In this document: positions 1-12,055 of the stretch, one piece after another
How the letters are laid out: the number at the start of each line of letters is the position of its first letter
Numbering within the stretch: position 1 is the first letter of the stretch
Translations under genes and position numbers: made by a program
Notes under the pieces: model-generated
What the model saw: only the letters and a program-made list of their open reading frames with translations
What the model was told of the DNA's origin: nothing
Database searches by the model: none
From: Lepas anatifera
Lineage: Eukaryota; Arthropoda; Thecostraca; Lepadidae
NCBI GenBank assembly: GCA_034440635.1
Contig: JAOTON010002229.1
Coordinates: 186,001-250,000 of the forward strand
DNA: 64,000 nucleotides
Direction of reading: 5' to 3'

Positions 1-2172
1 CCCTTTCACACCTCACTAATTCTAATCATTTTCAAGTTGAAAGTGAGTGCTGGGTATATATCATCGTATGCGCGACGTAAACACATAGTATGTATGTATA
101 GTACGTACTGCAATCGGCGAAGTTCCTAAGCAACAAGAAGTGCTCAAGCCCTGCAATAAAACTTTCATAGCACATCGTTTGTCAGAGTTAACTTTCGAGT
201 ACCTTTGAGCTTCTAAAAGATACAACGTATTTCTGAATTAAATCATAATAGCTAGGCAGTGTAAGATATGAGAGGTACTGAATCATAATGTATGGTTCTT
301 ACTTCATTTCCGAGCTTCATAAGTTTGAAAGCGCAAGGCCAGGAGGCCTTTTACCGTCACTTTTCATCCACGATACTCCTCGGCCAAATTGTTGAAAAGT
401 CAATTTTTCCTCGCAGCTCGAAACAAAGTTATCGACCAATCAAAATTCGAACCAATTTTACATTGGGCATGAGTCGTCAGGGGAACATTTACGCACCGTA
501 CCATTTTTTTCAGCCACAATATTCATACTAGGTTCTGAAGCTGTGGTAAGCTTTCAACACACTTGATACAGCTTCCTCTTGTTGTCATCGAGTTCGACTG
601 GTCATTGGGCAAGTGACCCAGTCGAAAGACAAAAATCAAGCTCACATTATTTCCATAAATCGTTTATTTTGATACGGTATAAAGCCAGACTGTTGACCCA
701 ATTGCCACTGAACTTTCCAGAGTTAACCCTATCACATAAGTAAATCTGCAGAAGAGCTGCAGAGCCGATGAGAGTTTCCTGTAGCACTCTTATTTTCTTG
801 GTCTGGCGGCAGTGTGAAATATCGTGTGTCATCGCCTGGTCCGAGCTGGGCAGAGACATGGCGGCGCGGCCAATGCTGCCGATGCTCCCACTCGGACAAA
901 AACCCACCAACGGGAGTGGATGAGAAGGCTTCACCCACCACCGGAGAGCGCAAACTCAACTGGAAAATTCAGCTGCCGAATGTCAGACACATGTGGTAAG
1001 CACTCTGGCGCCAAAGCCGAATTACAGTTCACGTGGAACCAATACCTCAGCGACATAATCTCCCCTTCAGGTTGCAGAAGGTGTAAATGGTCTCATTTAC
1101 GAGACGGCAATCCTATCAGCTTACAGCGATTGATCCTGGCAGTGTACTAGATAGTCGGAATCGGGCGTTGCCAGCGAGAAATAGCAGGTGCTTCTGGTAT
1201 TGGGCTCTCAATCCGACCATGATAGCATCCGCCTGAAGCTTCCATAGCTCCATTTCAATAACAGCTCGACTGGCAGACGGAACTGCGCCGGAGTTCGCTT
1301 GCATGTGCACCGATGAACTGGATCCCCAAAAATGCTGACGCATTGGGTAAGATAATAGACCACTGCCCCAAATGCACCCAATATGACATAGACATTTATC
1401 CCAAATAGTCATTTCATCCACTTACTTTACATATTCCTTAATATTTGTATTTGTATTTGCGTAAACACCAACAGGATGTATCCCAATTACAGGTGCAGTC
1501 AAGTGGTAAAAACGGTAAATAAGTTATATATGCGTAGTAGCACGAACAATACATCATTAAACGACGGTCTAAACATCTAAACATCTGTAAATGCGTAAAA
1601 ACGGGTCATATACATGCCTACAGGCCTAACAAAAGACATGTCCACGGTCACAAAGCGCACTCATTGTAATCACACAAATGGCCTTAGGCTATTCGCGAAT
1701 TGTCTGGCTGCCGATTTGAAGGTGAAATGCGTTGAGTCAAAAAAAAATCAACATCTCTGCTGGAGTTGAGAAAATCATTAGTGAGCACCGGAATCCTGCA
1801 GAATAAAGACCTCTTTACAGTGTTCACTCAGGCGTATGGAACATTCCACAGCCTCTGTACTCGCGATACACGCCCCTGCACTAATAGGCCGAAACATCCC
1901 ATCACATGGGGGCAGTCAAGACGTCCAGAGAAAATGTTATGCAAATAAAGCAAGCCATATTGCGCGAGTCTCGAACGAATTGAAGGAAGCTTAAAATGTA
2001 GTAAAAGCGTGTTATGGTCAGTGACTGCGATTGGTCTGTCCGACTTCATCGCCAACCACATAAGGAACTTATGCTGAATCCGTTCCAGGCATTTCAGGCT
2101 GGTGACAGCTGTGCCAGCCTTCTTTTCTAACATGACGGGAAATTAATGCAAACATTTCTGGTGGAAATACCA
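1..2172. other. No recognisable gene
   Basis: Both strands carry only short open frames (108 codons at most, many overlapping in different frames) with no motif I recognise. A small hairpin lies at about 593-625, where a TTCGACTGG arm pairs with CCCAGTCGAA. I see no other structure. Confidence 0.6.
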
Positions 2173-2612
2173 TTAAAGGGAATGTGGCACCTTGGTCGAA
2201 TCCTGTAATTTAGTGTAATTAGGGGTACTTTTAGCCGAAAATCATGGAATCGTCCATGATTTCTCTGAAAAAATATGCAATAAGCTCAATATATTTATTT
2301 TTAAAATGCGCCTCTTCTGTGGATGATGTCATGATCTGGCAACCACTACCATATTCCATAGGCTTCAAGGGCTCCGATTGGCTGATACTCACCGTGACGT
2401 CAGCATATGTCGTCACACCAACAGCCTGACAGCCGTGGCCTGCTACTCGAGGTCATGAGGGGTACAGGTAGTTACAGGTAGTTTTTAGCTTTTTCTACGG
2501 AAATTTTGAGCTTCAAGATAAATGATATATGGAGTACCGGGTTTTCCGACATGCTTAATAACTTGGCTATCTCAGTTAAAATCAGCTTATAAAGGTGTCA
2601 CATTCCCTTTAA
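2173..2612. mobile_element. TTAA-flanked MITE with ~18-bp inverted repeats
   Basis: After a TTAA at 2173-2176 the left end reads AGGGAATGTGGCACCTT. The right end is its reverse complement with one mismatch (AAGGTGTCACATTCCCT) and runs into TTAA at 2609-2612. The 440-bp interior has no convincing protein, so this is a non-autonomous DNA element. TTAA target duplications occur in both piggyBac and Kolobok superfamilies; the termini differ from subfamilies A-E, so I leave the superfamily open. Confidence 0.7.
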
Positions 2613-3658
2613 AACGCACAATGATTAGGGGCCTGGCGTTAAAGTGCAGTGGAGGGGGTCTGAAAGTGTGGATCTCGGAAACCTGAGATCCTGAATACCA
2701 AGATGCTTATAAAAAACCCATTTTGGGGATATAGTATCAACACTCTAACTAATCTTTGTTGACCTCAAAAGAAATATATTCAAGGGCAGACGAGGTCATT
2801 TAGGTCGAATATTGTCCGTGCTGGAAATCGATTGGGAGATACCGTGATTAGGTGAAAAGATGTGGAATACACCGAAAGCAGACTAAGGTCCTGGAGATAA
2901 GGTCCCACACACAATATACCCTAAAATTTTGTTATCAAGGATGTCTAAGGATAAACATCTCCCTGAATGCTGATCTCAGGGGGCGCCAAAGTTCTAGGAG
3001 GCCCACTAGGCAGCCTCATGGTACCCTAAATGCTGGTTTTAGGGAACTGAAGAACTGATTTGCGGGATAAGTGTTGCGTTCGGGGGTCCCCAAGTACTAG
3101 TTTTGGCGCCATGTTAAGTGATAGGGACAAGGCTGGAGATCTCTGCTCGACCCAGGGGGGATCCTGGATGGTTTGACGCTGGCACAACAATATAAGCCCT
3201 ATACAAAGCCTATCGGAGACCCAAAGTCCAAGGCAGTCCTGTCCCCCCAACCCCCTCCCCGGATCTCCACCCATGGCCAGAGAGGGGTAAGTGAGCGTTG
3301 TCATCAGTAGGAACGTCCATGGAGTAGGTATTATATGGCATCTGGAGCATGCTCCCTTATTCCTTTTATTGAGCGCTCTTTTTCCTTTCCATTTCTTCAA
3401 GAATTTCCAACACAATCCAGATACTTATATCGCTTGAAATACAAATAAAACAAAATATTGCGAAGGTCACATGCCTGGGAAAAATGTATCTACGCTCATT
3501 GAGTACGAAAAAAGATAGAAAAAATCAAAACATGTCGATCTCGCACCAGTACCGAAGGAAAGGCAAAAATTAGCATAGTTTTATCGTCCACAAGAGCAAA
3601 TCAAAAGAGAATTTGACACTCTAGCTGATTTTAGATTTATATGCACAATCTCAATAAC
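2613..3658. other. No recognisable gene
   Basis: Unique-looking sequence. The longest open frame is 129 codons on the minus strand (3026-3415) and has no recognisable domain. Short GC-rich phrases near 2980-3260 resemble debris of GC-rich repeats but cannot be assigned. Confidence 0.5.
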
Positions 3659-4169
3659 TAGGGGAAAGTGGTGGGTCACGGACTCCGTGGGTAAGATGGA
3701 CACCCCCTGTTTGGGACGAACTGACAGCGCCACGACCGGGAAAAGCATGTAATACGCTTCCTTTCAGCGCGCGTTGGTCGCAGAGCAACGTTGGGTCCGG
3801 TAAGCTCTCTAGGTTTTATACAATTTTCATAAAAGTAAAAACTGCAACTCATGTGTTATTTTCACATCCGAATTCGTAAAGGTGATTACATGTATGTTTC
3901 CATATATTTTTTATTGGTAGTACGTAATATGGTTCTTCAAGATGTTACATTTTGTTCACCGCAGGCGCTGATTGTGTAATCGCAATGGCGTCCATTTCAT
4001 ATCCAAGTTTGTTTAGGCAGAGCAAAGTGGGGTAAAACGGACACCACGTGTGGGGCAAGATGGACATGGTGTCTATGTTACCCTGCACAACAGTATATCT
4101 TATCTTATATAATACGAGCTTAAATAAATACATTTATCAAGGGTTTTGGGGTCCAGCAATACACCTGAG

Positions 4170-4908
4170 CGGTGGCGGATTTGGCTGATTATTTGGAAGG
4201 GGGGAACACAGGGCCCGAAATGCTGGAGAACATATAATTAAACTTGGGGGTCGTCCAGGGAAAGGTATACCCCTCGACCCTGACCGACCCCTGAAATGAT
4301 CACGGTGCCCCCTGAGGGATTGATGGGCCCCCTTAAGTGTCGCATCCAACCCCTCTCCTCAGGAGCGGGGAGGGGCGCTCTTAGCCCTGCGAGAGGATTT
4401 GGCGCCCACCTGATAGGTTTTGCGTTTCAAGAGCGGCACTCCTGGCAGGCACGCACCCATGATTTTTATTGGGGGGCAGCAGGTCGGTGGAGGGGGCGGC
4501 ATTTTGCCTCAGGGGGCGCAATTGGTCACATAAAGGGCGGCCAATTTTCGCATCCTGGGGGAGGGGTGAGAGCGGCAAATTGTTTGCTCCACAGACCTAT
4601 AGTAAATTGTTTTAGGGGGCGGCGTGTTAGGTGCAGGGGCAGCAAAGTCAGTGTAGGGGGCGGCATGTTGGGTGCAGAGGCGGCCATCAGCGTAGCGCTA
4701 CCTCTAAAAAGTCAGCTGAAGGCTCATCCTTCCCCTCGATGGGCGCCTTCGGCGCCCTTCATGGATGGGGCCGGCACTTTGGAGCCAAAGTGTTTGGGGG
4801 CGGGCCCACATCTCCCCCTGGGTGTGCGCCCGCCCCCTGGCCCGGATGGCGCCCCCCCCCCACCGACAGGGTGCCCCCCCCTGATCGGCGATCCTGGATC
4901 AACCTATG
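4170..4908. mobile_element. GC-rich hAT-like MITE, family H, copy H1
   Basis: Related to the 285-bp element at 13327-13611. It shares the GGCGCCCACC and CTGATAGGTTTTG phrases near 4402 and the right end CCTGGATCAACCTATG at 4893-4908. The left end is decayed (GGTGGCGGATTTGG at about 4171). It is longer than the other copies, with extra G-rich sequence at 4480-4690. Open frames of 230 and 175 codons here are low-complexity translations of G/C runs and not genes. Confidence 0.55.
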
Positions 4909-5266
4909 CACAGTTTCACGACAGCCCTTTATATTTAAATCCTCCGTCATTAAAAAATTCAGAAAAGGCCCTTGGACGGAAAAAGTGAGGAAATGCCCCC
5001 TTCTCCGCGGCGGACGACAGTCGCCTAGTGGGTGGATGCAGATGAAAATCTTCAAGGCCTGGTTCGATTACTTTGTTCATCTTGTACATCTTTCCCCATG
5101 GGGTGACCATGTTACCCCACTAGGTGGGGCGAAATGGACTTTTGCTACTTTTTTCTAAACTTTACGCAAATTTTGATAGGATATTCACAGACGCATAGCT
5201 GCTTGCACAGTGGTAGATAAATTTCTGAAGTATCTCTACAGCAAAAATAAGAACGAAACAAGCTCA

Positions 5267-6111
5267 TTAACACGCGTATTGATGGGGTCTGAGGCACCTT
5301 CGCTTTGACGAGGGGGGGCGGGTACCCACACCCCCCCAAGATCTCGAGAACCACGGTAGGTAGCGAAAAACGGTAAACGGTGTTGGGCTGCTCATCTACT
5401 TCTCCATCAAAAATACTTGTCCCATTTTTTTTGTCAGGTCACATTTAAGGTCACTAGAGGTCAAAACATGCCGTAATAGGGATAACATGTAAATTATGTT
5501 TTCGGCCATTACATCTGAACAAATAAAGATAGAGCAAATCGATTTGAAATATATGAATCCCCGCAGCAAGCCAAATCGAATGACGTATAATTTGACCTTG
5601 CTAGGTCAAATCAAGGATTTGACCTGACCGGAGGTCAGGTCAGGGTCAAATTATAAATGCATATTATTAGAACTGCAAAGCCAAGGCGAGTCTAATAAAG
5701 CTAAAATTAACGCTCTATCCCTGTTCGTTACTGAGTTATACAGTAAAAACCATTTTTCCCATGTATTGCCAATGGAGAGGTCATGCCTCGTAACTGACCT
5801 TAGGTCACCGCTATCAAAAATTCCGGGACATATCTTAGGGAACTCGGTGGGCCCATTATGTGATGAGTTTCAATCGGATAAATTCACCCTGCTCCGACTT
5901 GTGCTATCCTAAACTGTTTTTGAGGTCAGGTCACTTCACCTGTACTGGTGACCTGACCTGAGATGACCTAACCTTAAATATTTCAAAGAAGTTGTAAAAA
6001 TGATGGGGAAAAGGTATGCCAAGTACGGTGGCGCTACGCGCAGTTGTTTTTATGCTATCTCTGAAAAACCCGAAGGGGTGGATACCCGCCCCCTGTCAAT
6101 GTGCGTTTTAA
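5267..6111 (+). mobile_element. TTAA MITE subfamily A, copy A1
   Basis: Begins TTAACACGCG at 5267 and ends GTGCGTTTTAA at 6111 (the last TTAA overlaps a T run). The left end has the double motif (ATTGATGGGG, then CTTTGACGAGG) before a GGGCGGGTACCC palindrome. The right end has a single motif. The core at 5591-5652 holds TGACCT and AGGTCA hexamers in inverted and direct arrangement, and 5759-5809 is the block shared with subfamilies B and E. Length 845 bp, no coding capacity. TTAA flanks and CAC/CCC termini are known for piggyBac-type elements. Confidence 0.8.
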
Positions 6112-6164
6112 GTCATCGAAAACTCGCGCTATCGTTACGGTGTCCGTGACCCCCCTTTCCCCTA

Positions 6165-6899
6165 CCTTCCTAAATATTTTCAGATAAGCGACTTTCAAAT
6201 ATCTTCGTAGGAAATCAGACAAACAAGGCTAATGTCAGAAATTTATGACCAGAACCCCAAGAGGAAAAAATGCATGAAAGGTTAAAAATAACAATAACAG
6301 GGTGAGCCCAGGAGATACATGTCAGGAGGGCTTATTGCCTTGGTAATTTCCTTATTTAAAACATAGCAAAGGTACGAAAATAACTGTGGTGAATTCGGAA
6401 GGATCTGTCCGCGGAATAGACGTTATGTAGCACCCGGCATACACTCCCACATCCCGTATTTTGCTTCATTTTTCTTTTGTTTCTTTGCAAAATTCCTTTA
6501 TTAAAAATTTCATGAATTCGGCACTTGCCAAGCACTGATATTAATTTCCCGTAAAGAAGACTGTAATTTCTTCGTGCCCAAAACGACTGACCTTCAATAA
6601 CATCAAGGTCAAAGCTTGCAAGGGTGCCCAGTCTGATAACCAAAGTGAGTTGAGATAGAGTCGGGTTTAACAACATGGACGCAGCAACATTTAATTTCCT
6701 GAAATGTGCTTTAAAGCAGCGATTATAACCACAATGTCATATAAGTATGAGCCATCTTTAATATTTGGTCGCCTAAATTTACTAACTCTTGACCGGATCG
6801 AGCGAAATCAAACGAATAAAAGCTTCAAAAAAGGTACAGTAAAATTTGTATAGTAGAAATATAAGGTTACAAAGGATACGAAAAAATAGGAGATGGCCC
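6165..6899. other. No recognisable gene
   Basis: AT-rich sequence with one 106-codon minus-strand frame (6356-6676) showing no recognisable domain. Confidence 0.5.
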
Positions 6900-6983
6900 C
6901 TGTTACTCAGGAGGCCACCCGGCCTAGGGGCCCCCCGACTGTTTTTGGACCCACCATTTGGCTGAATCCTGGCTACGCCAATA
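6900..6983. mobile_element. hAT-like MITE end fragment
   Basis: GGCCCCCCGACTG followed by ATCCTGGCTACGCCA is the reverse complement of a common animal hAT MITE terminus (TGGCGTAGCCAGGAT). Only one end is visible. Confidence 0.5.
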
Positions 6984-7199
6984 CCTTTCGTACAATACTA
7001 CGTGCAGCTAAGATAAAGATGATTTTGTGCCGTTATTAAGACATAAATATCTGGTTTCAACGTCGAGACCCTAAAACTATGAAGGGACTTGGCGGATTGG
7101 AGTCTTTTTTACTCTCCGATGAAAAATTATAGAAAAAGTATACATGACGGTGGTGCAGGTGCAGGTGTAAGTTTGCATCTCGACCCACAATGGAGTAAG

Positions 7200-7325
7200 G
7201 GTCCATGCCACCAACCCTTGCCCATCTCCAGAAGTCATACATAGCCGTGCGTTAGCTTCTTCATGGTGTTCTGGGTGATGATCCTCATCGGCTCCTCCAG
7301 GTTTAGGAGAGTTTTGTACTTGACC
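7200..7325 (-). pseudogene. Coding-like block, copy 1 of a local duplication
   Basis: Read on the minus strand this segment translates to NLEEPMRIITQNTMKKL and neighbouring residues. It aligns with the minus-strand translation of 8528-8652 (NLEGQLKIMTQVALKKL). Similarity extends to the DNA: both contain CCATCTCCAG, TTAGCTTCTT and CTCC/CCTCTAGGTTTGG-like phrases. The A2 MITE lies between the two copies. The frame is open for about 30 codons and then stops. It could be a duplicated exon, pseudogene pieces or a repeat with coding ancestry. I do not recognise the protein. Confidence 0.3.
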
Positions 7326-7483
7326 AAGGACCCTAGAGGCAGGGGCGTCGCGACGGATTTCGTTCCATGGGGGACCAGGATCAAAGGGGGTCTCTTATCC
7401 CTGGTCCTGAGGGGGCTTCCTAGTTTTTATGGGGTCCCCATTTCGTAGATAATTTAGGGGCTTTCTGTTTAGGGGCCTCCTTC

Positions 7484-8285
7484 TTAACACGCGCATTGAC
7501 GGGGGTCTGAGCCACCTTCGCATTGACGGGGGGCGGGTACCCGCCCCTAAGATCTCGAGAACCACGGTAGGTAGCGAAAACGGTAAACGGCGTTGGGCTG
7601 CCCATCCACTTCTCCATCGAAAACATTTGAACCATTTTTGTCAGGTACATTTAAGGTCACGAGAGGTCAAAACATGCCCGTCATAGGGATAACATGTAAA
7701 TTCAGTTTTCGGCAATTAAATCTGAACAAGTAAAGATAGAGCAAAACGACTTAAACTATATGAATCCTCTTAGCAAGCCGAATCGAATTATATATAATTT
7801 GACCTTGCTAGGTCAAATCAAGGATTTGACCTGACCTGAGGTCAGGTCAGGGTCAAATTAGATAAAATGCATATCATTAGAACCGCAAAGCCCATGCGAG
7901 TCTAATGCAGCTAAAATAAATGCTCTATCACCATCCGTTACTGGTTATTCCGTAAAACATTTTTCCATGTATTTCAATGAGAGGTCATGCCTCGTACCTG
8001 ACCTTAGGTCATCGATATCAAAATACCGGAACATATTTTAGAGAACTCGGTGGGGCCATTATGTGATATGAGTTTCAATCGGATAAGTTCACCCTCCTCC
8101 ACTTATGTATCTTAAACTTTTTTGAGGTCGGTCCTTGACCTTAATGGTGACCTGACCTGAGATGACCTAACCTTAAAATTTTCACAGAAGTTGTAAAAAT
8201 GATGAGGGAAAAGGTATACCAATACGGGCTACCGCCTTTTTTTATCTCCAAAAACCCAGGGCGGTACCCCCCGTCTGCGTGTTAA
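7484..8285 (+). mobile_element. TTAA MITE subfamily A, copy A2
   Basis: Starts TTAACACGCGCATTGACGG with the double motif and a GGGCGGGTACCCGCCC palindrome near 7535. Ends TCTGCGTGTTAA at 8285 with a decayed single-motif right end. The AGGTCA-rich core is at 7799-7860. At 802 bp it is about 45 bp shorter than A1, A5 and A6 through small deletions in the right half. Confidence 0.8.
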
Positions 8286-8527
8286 GTAAAGGGGTGTCAT
8301 AGGTAGGCCGTTATGAGGCCTCCTTTATAGCTCATGGGGGCCTCCTGCATAGCCCAATGGAAGCCTCCGTTATAAGCAGGGAGGCTACAGGCTTCTTGAT
8401 ACTCAAGGGGTTATTTCAGACTATAAATATCAAAGGGGGCCTCCTGAGTCAGACTGAGGACCTCTAAAAATACATGAGACCATAGCCCCCATGGTGGCAA
8501 AGCCCCTACCTAGAGGTAAGGGTTTTT

Positions 8528-8652
8528 GTCACTATCCCCGCTCCATCTCCAGCTGATACATATGCTTGTGCTTTAGCTTCTTGAGGGCGACCTGGGTCAT
8601 AATCTTGAGCTGCCCCTCTAGGTTTGGGGAGCGTCTCGCGCTCGACCAGAGG
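8528..8652 (-). pseudogene. Coding-like block, copy 2 of a local duplication
   Basis: The minus strand reads LKIMTQVALKKLKHKHMYQL within a short open frame, a charged helix-like segment. It is the partner of the block at 7200-7325. No start codon, stop-to-stop gene or splice context could be fixed, and I do not recognise the family. Confidence 0.3.
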
Positions 8653-10056
8653 ACAGCCTCCAGACATCAGTAGCAATCACCGTGCCGAATTCGTCAGACC
8701 AGGACTCTGGCTATTTAGCCATACCGTCATACAGTTCAAAAACATTTGGCCAGTATCTCTCAATCGTGTGTGAAACGCAAAATACTCTCCGGGCGTCCAC
8801 CACCAGAAACTCCTCCATTTCTGCCTGGCACTGAGGCTGCCAATTGTGGTGCAGCCGTCACTCAAAAGAGCTAAAGGCGTCTTCAGCACCACTTATCTGT
8901 CCTCACCCTTTGTTGTCAGCTTCCTCTTCTTCTCAAAGAGTGGATTCGGTCCAATGCACACCAGACAAGCAGGTGACTTCCTAGGTTCTTATGGCTCAAA
9001 CACACCCCATCCATTCTAACCTTGACATGGTTCTAAATCAGACACTGATTTTTCACCAGCTAGTCCAAAACCCCGTGCTCTCAAGTCTCTCGTTTCGGAT
9101 TTGCAGCATTAAACCCGGAGTTCAATGTAAAAAAGAAAAAATGATCCGCCGATGGCTGCAAATACTATTGTGTAGATAAATGATCGGATGTAAAACAGTC
9201 AAAAAGCAGAAATGCAGCGAGTCTGGGCAACCAGAATGCCGAGGCGCCGTCCCACGTAGCACCCTTTTGATTAATTGCAGTCGCGCCAAAAAAGGTTTGC
9301 ACCAACTTAGCATCATGCCAGAACACAAGCAAACGACGTTTCGAAACCTGCGCCGCAAAGGAAATACAATTATGATTGCGGCGTGTCTATAAATTTTTTG
9401 TAGATTTTGGGGACACGCTTGCCCCCGGGCTATGTAAGGTTCAGGCTGATGATATCGTGGTCGGATCGATAAGCCAATGCTGGAATCACTCGTAATTTCT
9501 TGCCATTATTTTCTGGTTAATTTCTTGCCGAATGATTTATTTAATATGTCATGATATGTGACTGTTAATGCACACAAAGAACAAAACGTAACAATATCTA
9601 TAGATAAAAAACAAACAATGTCGCCGGAAATAAGCCAGATTTGCTACTTTCCCTGTTATGACTAAGCCAAGTATATATTAATTTGGCCAGGACCGGGGCG
9701 GATTTTTCGGAAAAGCTCCTCTTTAGTACGGAATAGTTCAGGTGAGCTTGATTTTGTGTGTTTTCCAAAGCGAGAAAACCACCGATGATATAAAAAGATA
9801 TACGCAAAGTAGGCCCTCGGGTGCCGCATACCCCACGAGCAATTTCCATGGAAATGGTGCCACCAGGCTCGGCCGGCCGCCGCCGGCTTCTGCCTGGCCT
9901 GGTCCTGGCGGGGTCATTATGCAACGGGCTTGACTTTTAGCCTCATATGAACGAAATCGGGATATCCTGCTACACGGCCCATGGCAAGCAATCCCTCCAC
10001 TGCGCTTCCTCTGGCTTCACTGAAATGGTGCGGGTGAGTGAATGTACGTGGGCTCA
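8653..10056. other. No recognisable gene
   Basis: Several 60-108-codon open frames on both strands with no recognisable motif. 9840-9915 is locally CpG-rich (GGCCGGCCGCCGCC-type). Nothing else could be assigned. Confidence 0.5.
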
Positions 10057-10070
10057 TATATATATATATA

Positions 10071-10145
<75 letters not shown>
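10057..10145. repeat. (TA)n microsatellite
   Basis: About 90 bp of alternating T and A with one TTTTA interruption near 10075. Confidence 0.97.
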
Positions 10146-10148
<3 letters not shown>

Positions 10149-11092
10149 TTGTGAGAGTTAGGTAAGTACAGAATTCTCCAAATCTAGCATATATAGCTGA
10201 CGGATAATCACAAACAAGTAGCCCTGAATTCTATGATGGCCTTAAGCATCCGTTCAGGACAAGTTAGTCAAGTACAGTGGCGATGCCTGCCAACGTACCC
10301 GGCCAATCACACGCATGCTGGCTTTAGCACGGACTGAACTTGGCTTGGCACTTCATCCTGTCTCTCTGTAGTCAATGTCAGCACACTCAATACTGAATAT
10401 GAAGGCTATTGAGGTCCGCGTGCCCCGCCGCCGTGCGGTCCCCGCTCGCCGATGGGCCGGCCTCTCCGTTACGACCAGTCAGCGTCGCGATGAAATGTTC
10501 ACTCGCTGTGACAAATGCGCCGCTCGTTGCTGACTCCATCACTCACAGCTGTGAAAGAGCGGCGGCAGCTGGCCCTCTCCGGCCCAGATCGCTCACTCAG
10601 ACAGAAATCCGCCCAATATGACGGCCCATTATGAAGCTTGGCTTGATCAGCCATTAACAAGTTTACCACTTTTTGACAACTATTCATCAACATATTTGTT
10701 ATGATAATTTTTGTTTTGATGCTTCAAAGCGTGAAAACAAGATCGAATGAAAATCCGGTCTCCATTGGAAGCTCTCAAAGCTACGTTTTCAGCCTTTGTC
10801 TTAGATATATGTTCCGGGATAAGACGCTGCAGTATTGGCTCACTGTGTTAATATGCGTCATGACTGGTGTCCAATGCCATTCCCCCGGATTGGGTACGTT
10901 TGAACGTCTCTACGTTTGTGGTCGTGCATCTCACGGGATACATGTGACGCGTCGCTGGATACGCACGTGACAATCACTGTATTAGTCCATCGATGGTGAT
11001 ATGAGTTGGCTGTGCTATTTATGTGCTACCTTATCCTGTAACGTAACGGTTCACCAAAAACGGACAGCGTCATACCCATGGCCTGCACTTTG
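10146..11092. other. No recognisable gene; CpG-rich patch at 10410-10590
   Basis: 10410-10590 is rich in CpG (CCGCCGCCG, GCGTCGCG) compared with its AT-rich surroundings and is open in frames on both strands. It could be a CpG-island remnant or promoter-proximal DNA. No gene could be anchored to it. Confidence 0.35.
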
Positions 11093-11269
11093 GGGATGGG
11101 TGGCTCAGTGAATAGCATCAAAATCTACTAAGCCACTGATCCTGGGTTCAAGTCCCGGTGCGGACTCTAAAAAAGTCACTCTGATCCCCCCAAGTATCTC
11201 CCAACGAGGTGAGAGTTGGCGACATGGTATAACCCTGCTTGTTGGTGTGTAGTTAAGCCCCAACAATCA
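11093..11269 (+). repeat. tRNA-derived SINE, copy S1
   Basis: An A-box-like TGGCTCAGTG at 11101 and a B-box GGGTTCAAGTCCC at 11144-11156 have the spacing of a tRNA promoter. The tRNA-unrelated body follows (CCAACGAGGTGAGAGTTGGC, a small hairpin), then a tail GTTGGTG...TAAGCCC shared with copies at 24657, 17026 and 48568. SINEs of this kind are transcribed by RNA polymerase III and moved by LINE machinery. The tail abuts copy A3 directly. Confidence 0.7.
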
Positions 11270-12055
11270 TTAACACTCGCATTGACGGGGGTTTGAGCCA
11301 CCTTCGCTTTGACGGGAGGTGGGGGGAGGGGTGGGCACCCGCACCCCCTGAGATCTCGAGAACCACTCTAGGTAGCAAAAAACTATAAACGGTATTGGGT
11401 AGCCCATCCACTTCTCTATCGAAAATATTTGAACCATTTTTTGTCAGGTCACATTTGAGGTCACTAGAGGTCAATACATGCCGTCATAGGGATAACATGT
11501 AAATGAAGTCTTTCGGTTATTACATCTGAACAAGTAAAGATAGAGCAAAACAATTTAAACCATTCAAATCCTTGCAGAAAGCCAAATCGAATGATATATA
11601 ATATGACCTTGCTATGTGAAATCAAGGATTTTACCTGACTTGAGGTCAGGTCGAGGTTAAATAAGGTGAAATGCATATCATTAAAACTCCAAAGACAATT
11701 CAAATTTAATGCAATTAAAATAAACGTTCTATCACCATCTGTTGCTAAGTTATTCAGTTAAAACCATTTTTCCCATGTATTTCTAATGGAGAGGTCATGG
11801 CTCGTACCAGACCTTAGGTCATCGATATATAAAATATCAGAACAAATTTAGGAGAACTCGGAGGGCCCATTATGTGATAGGAGTTTCAATCGGATAAGTT
11901 CACCCTGTTCCAGCTTATGCTATCTTAAACTTGTTTAGGTCAGGTCACTTGAACTGTACTGGTGACCTGTTCTGAGATGACCTAACCTTAAAATTTTGAC
12001 AAAAGTTGTAAAATGATGAGAGAAAAGGCATGACAAGTACGGCAGCGCTACTTTT
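11270..12055 (+). mobile_element. TTAA MITE subfamily A, copy A3 (right end lost)
   Basis: The left end TTAACACTCGCATTGACGG begins in the last bases of the SINE tail. The double motif, palindrome region, AGGTCA core (11604-11660) and the CCATGTATTTCTAATGGAG block are present. The right end stops after GGCAGCGCTAC at about 12052 without its motif, palindrome or TTAA. Confidence 0.75.

Larger units (their letters stand above)
3659..6164. mobile_element. 2.5-kb terminal-inverted-repeat element hosting two nested MITEs
   Basis: The left end at 3659-3683 (TAGGGGAAAG, then GGGTCACGGAC) is repeated in reverse complement at 6142-6164 (GTCCGTGAC, then CTTTCCCCTA). Between them lie phrases repeated within the element (GTAAGATGGACAC-like at about 3692 and 4058), a GC-rich hAT-like MITE (4170-4908) and MITE subfamily A copy A1 (5267-6111). 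No transposase frame is visible, so it is non-autonomous. I see no clear target duplication, so the superfamily is unknown. Inserted elements must be younger than this host. Confidence 0.6.

Noticed and set aside
4296..5158. Plus frames of 230 and 175 codons
   Set aside because: They run through the G/C-rich hAT-like MITE H1 and are low-complexity Gly/Pro/Arg. No domain, and overlapping frames are equally open.
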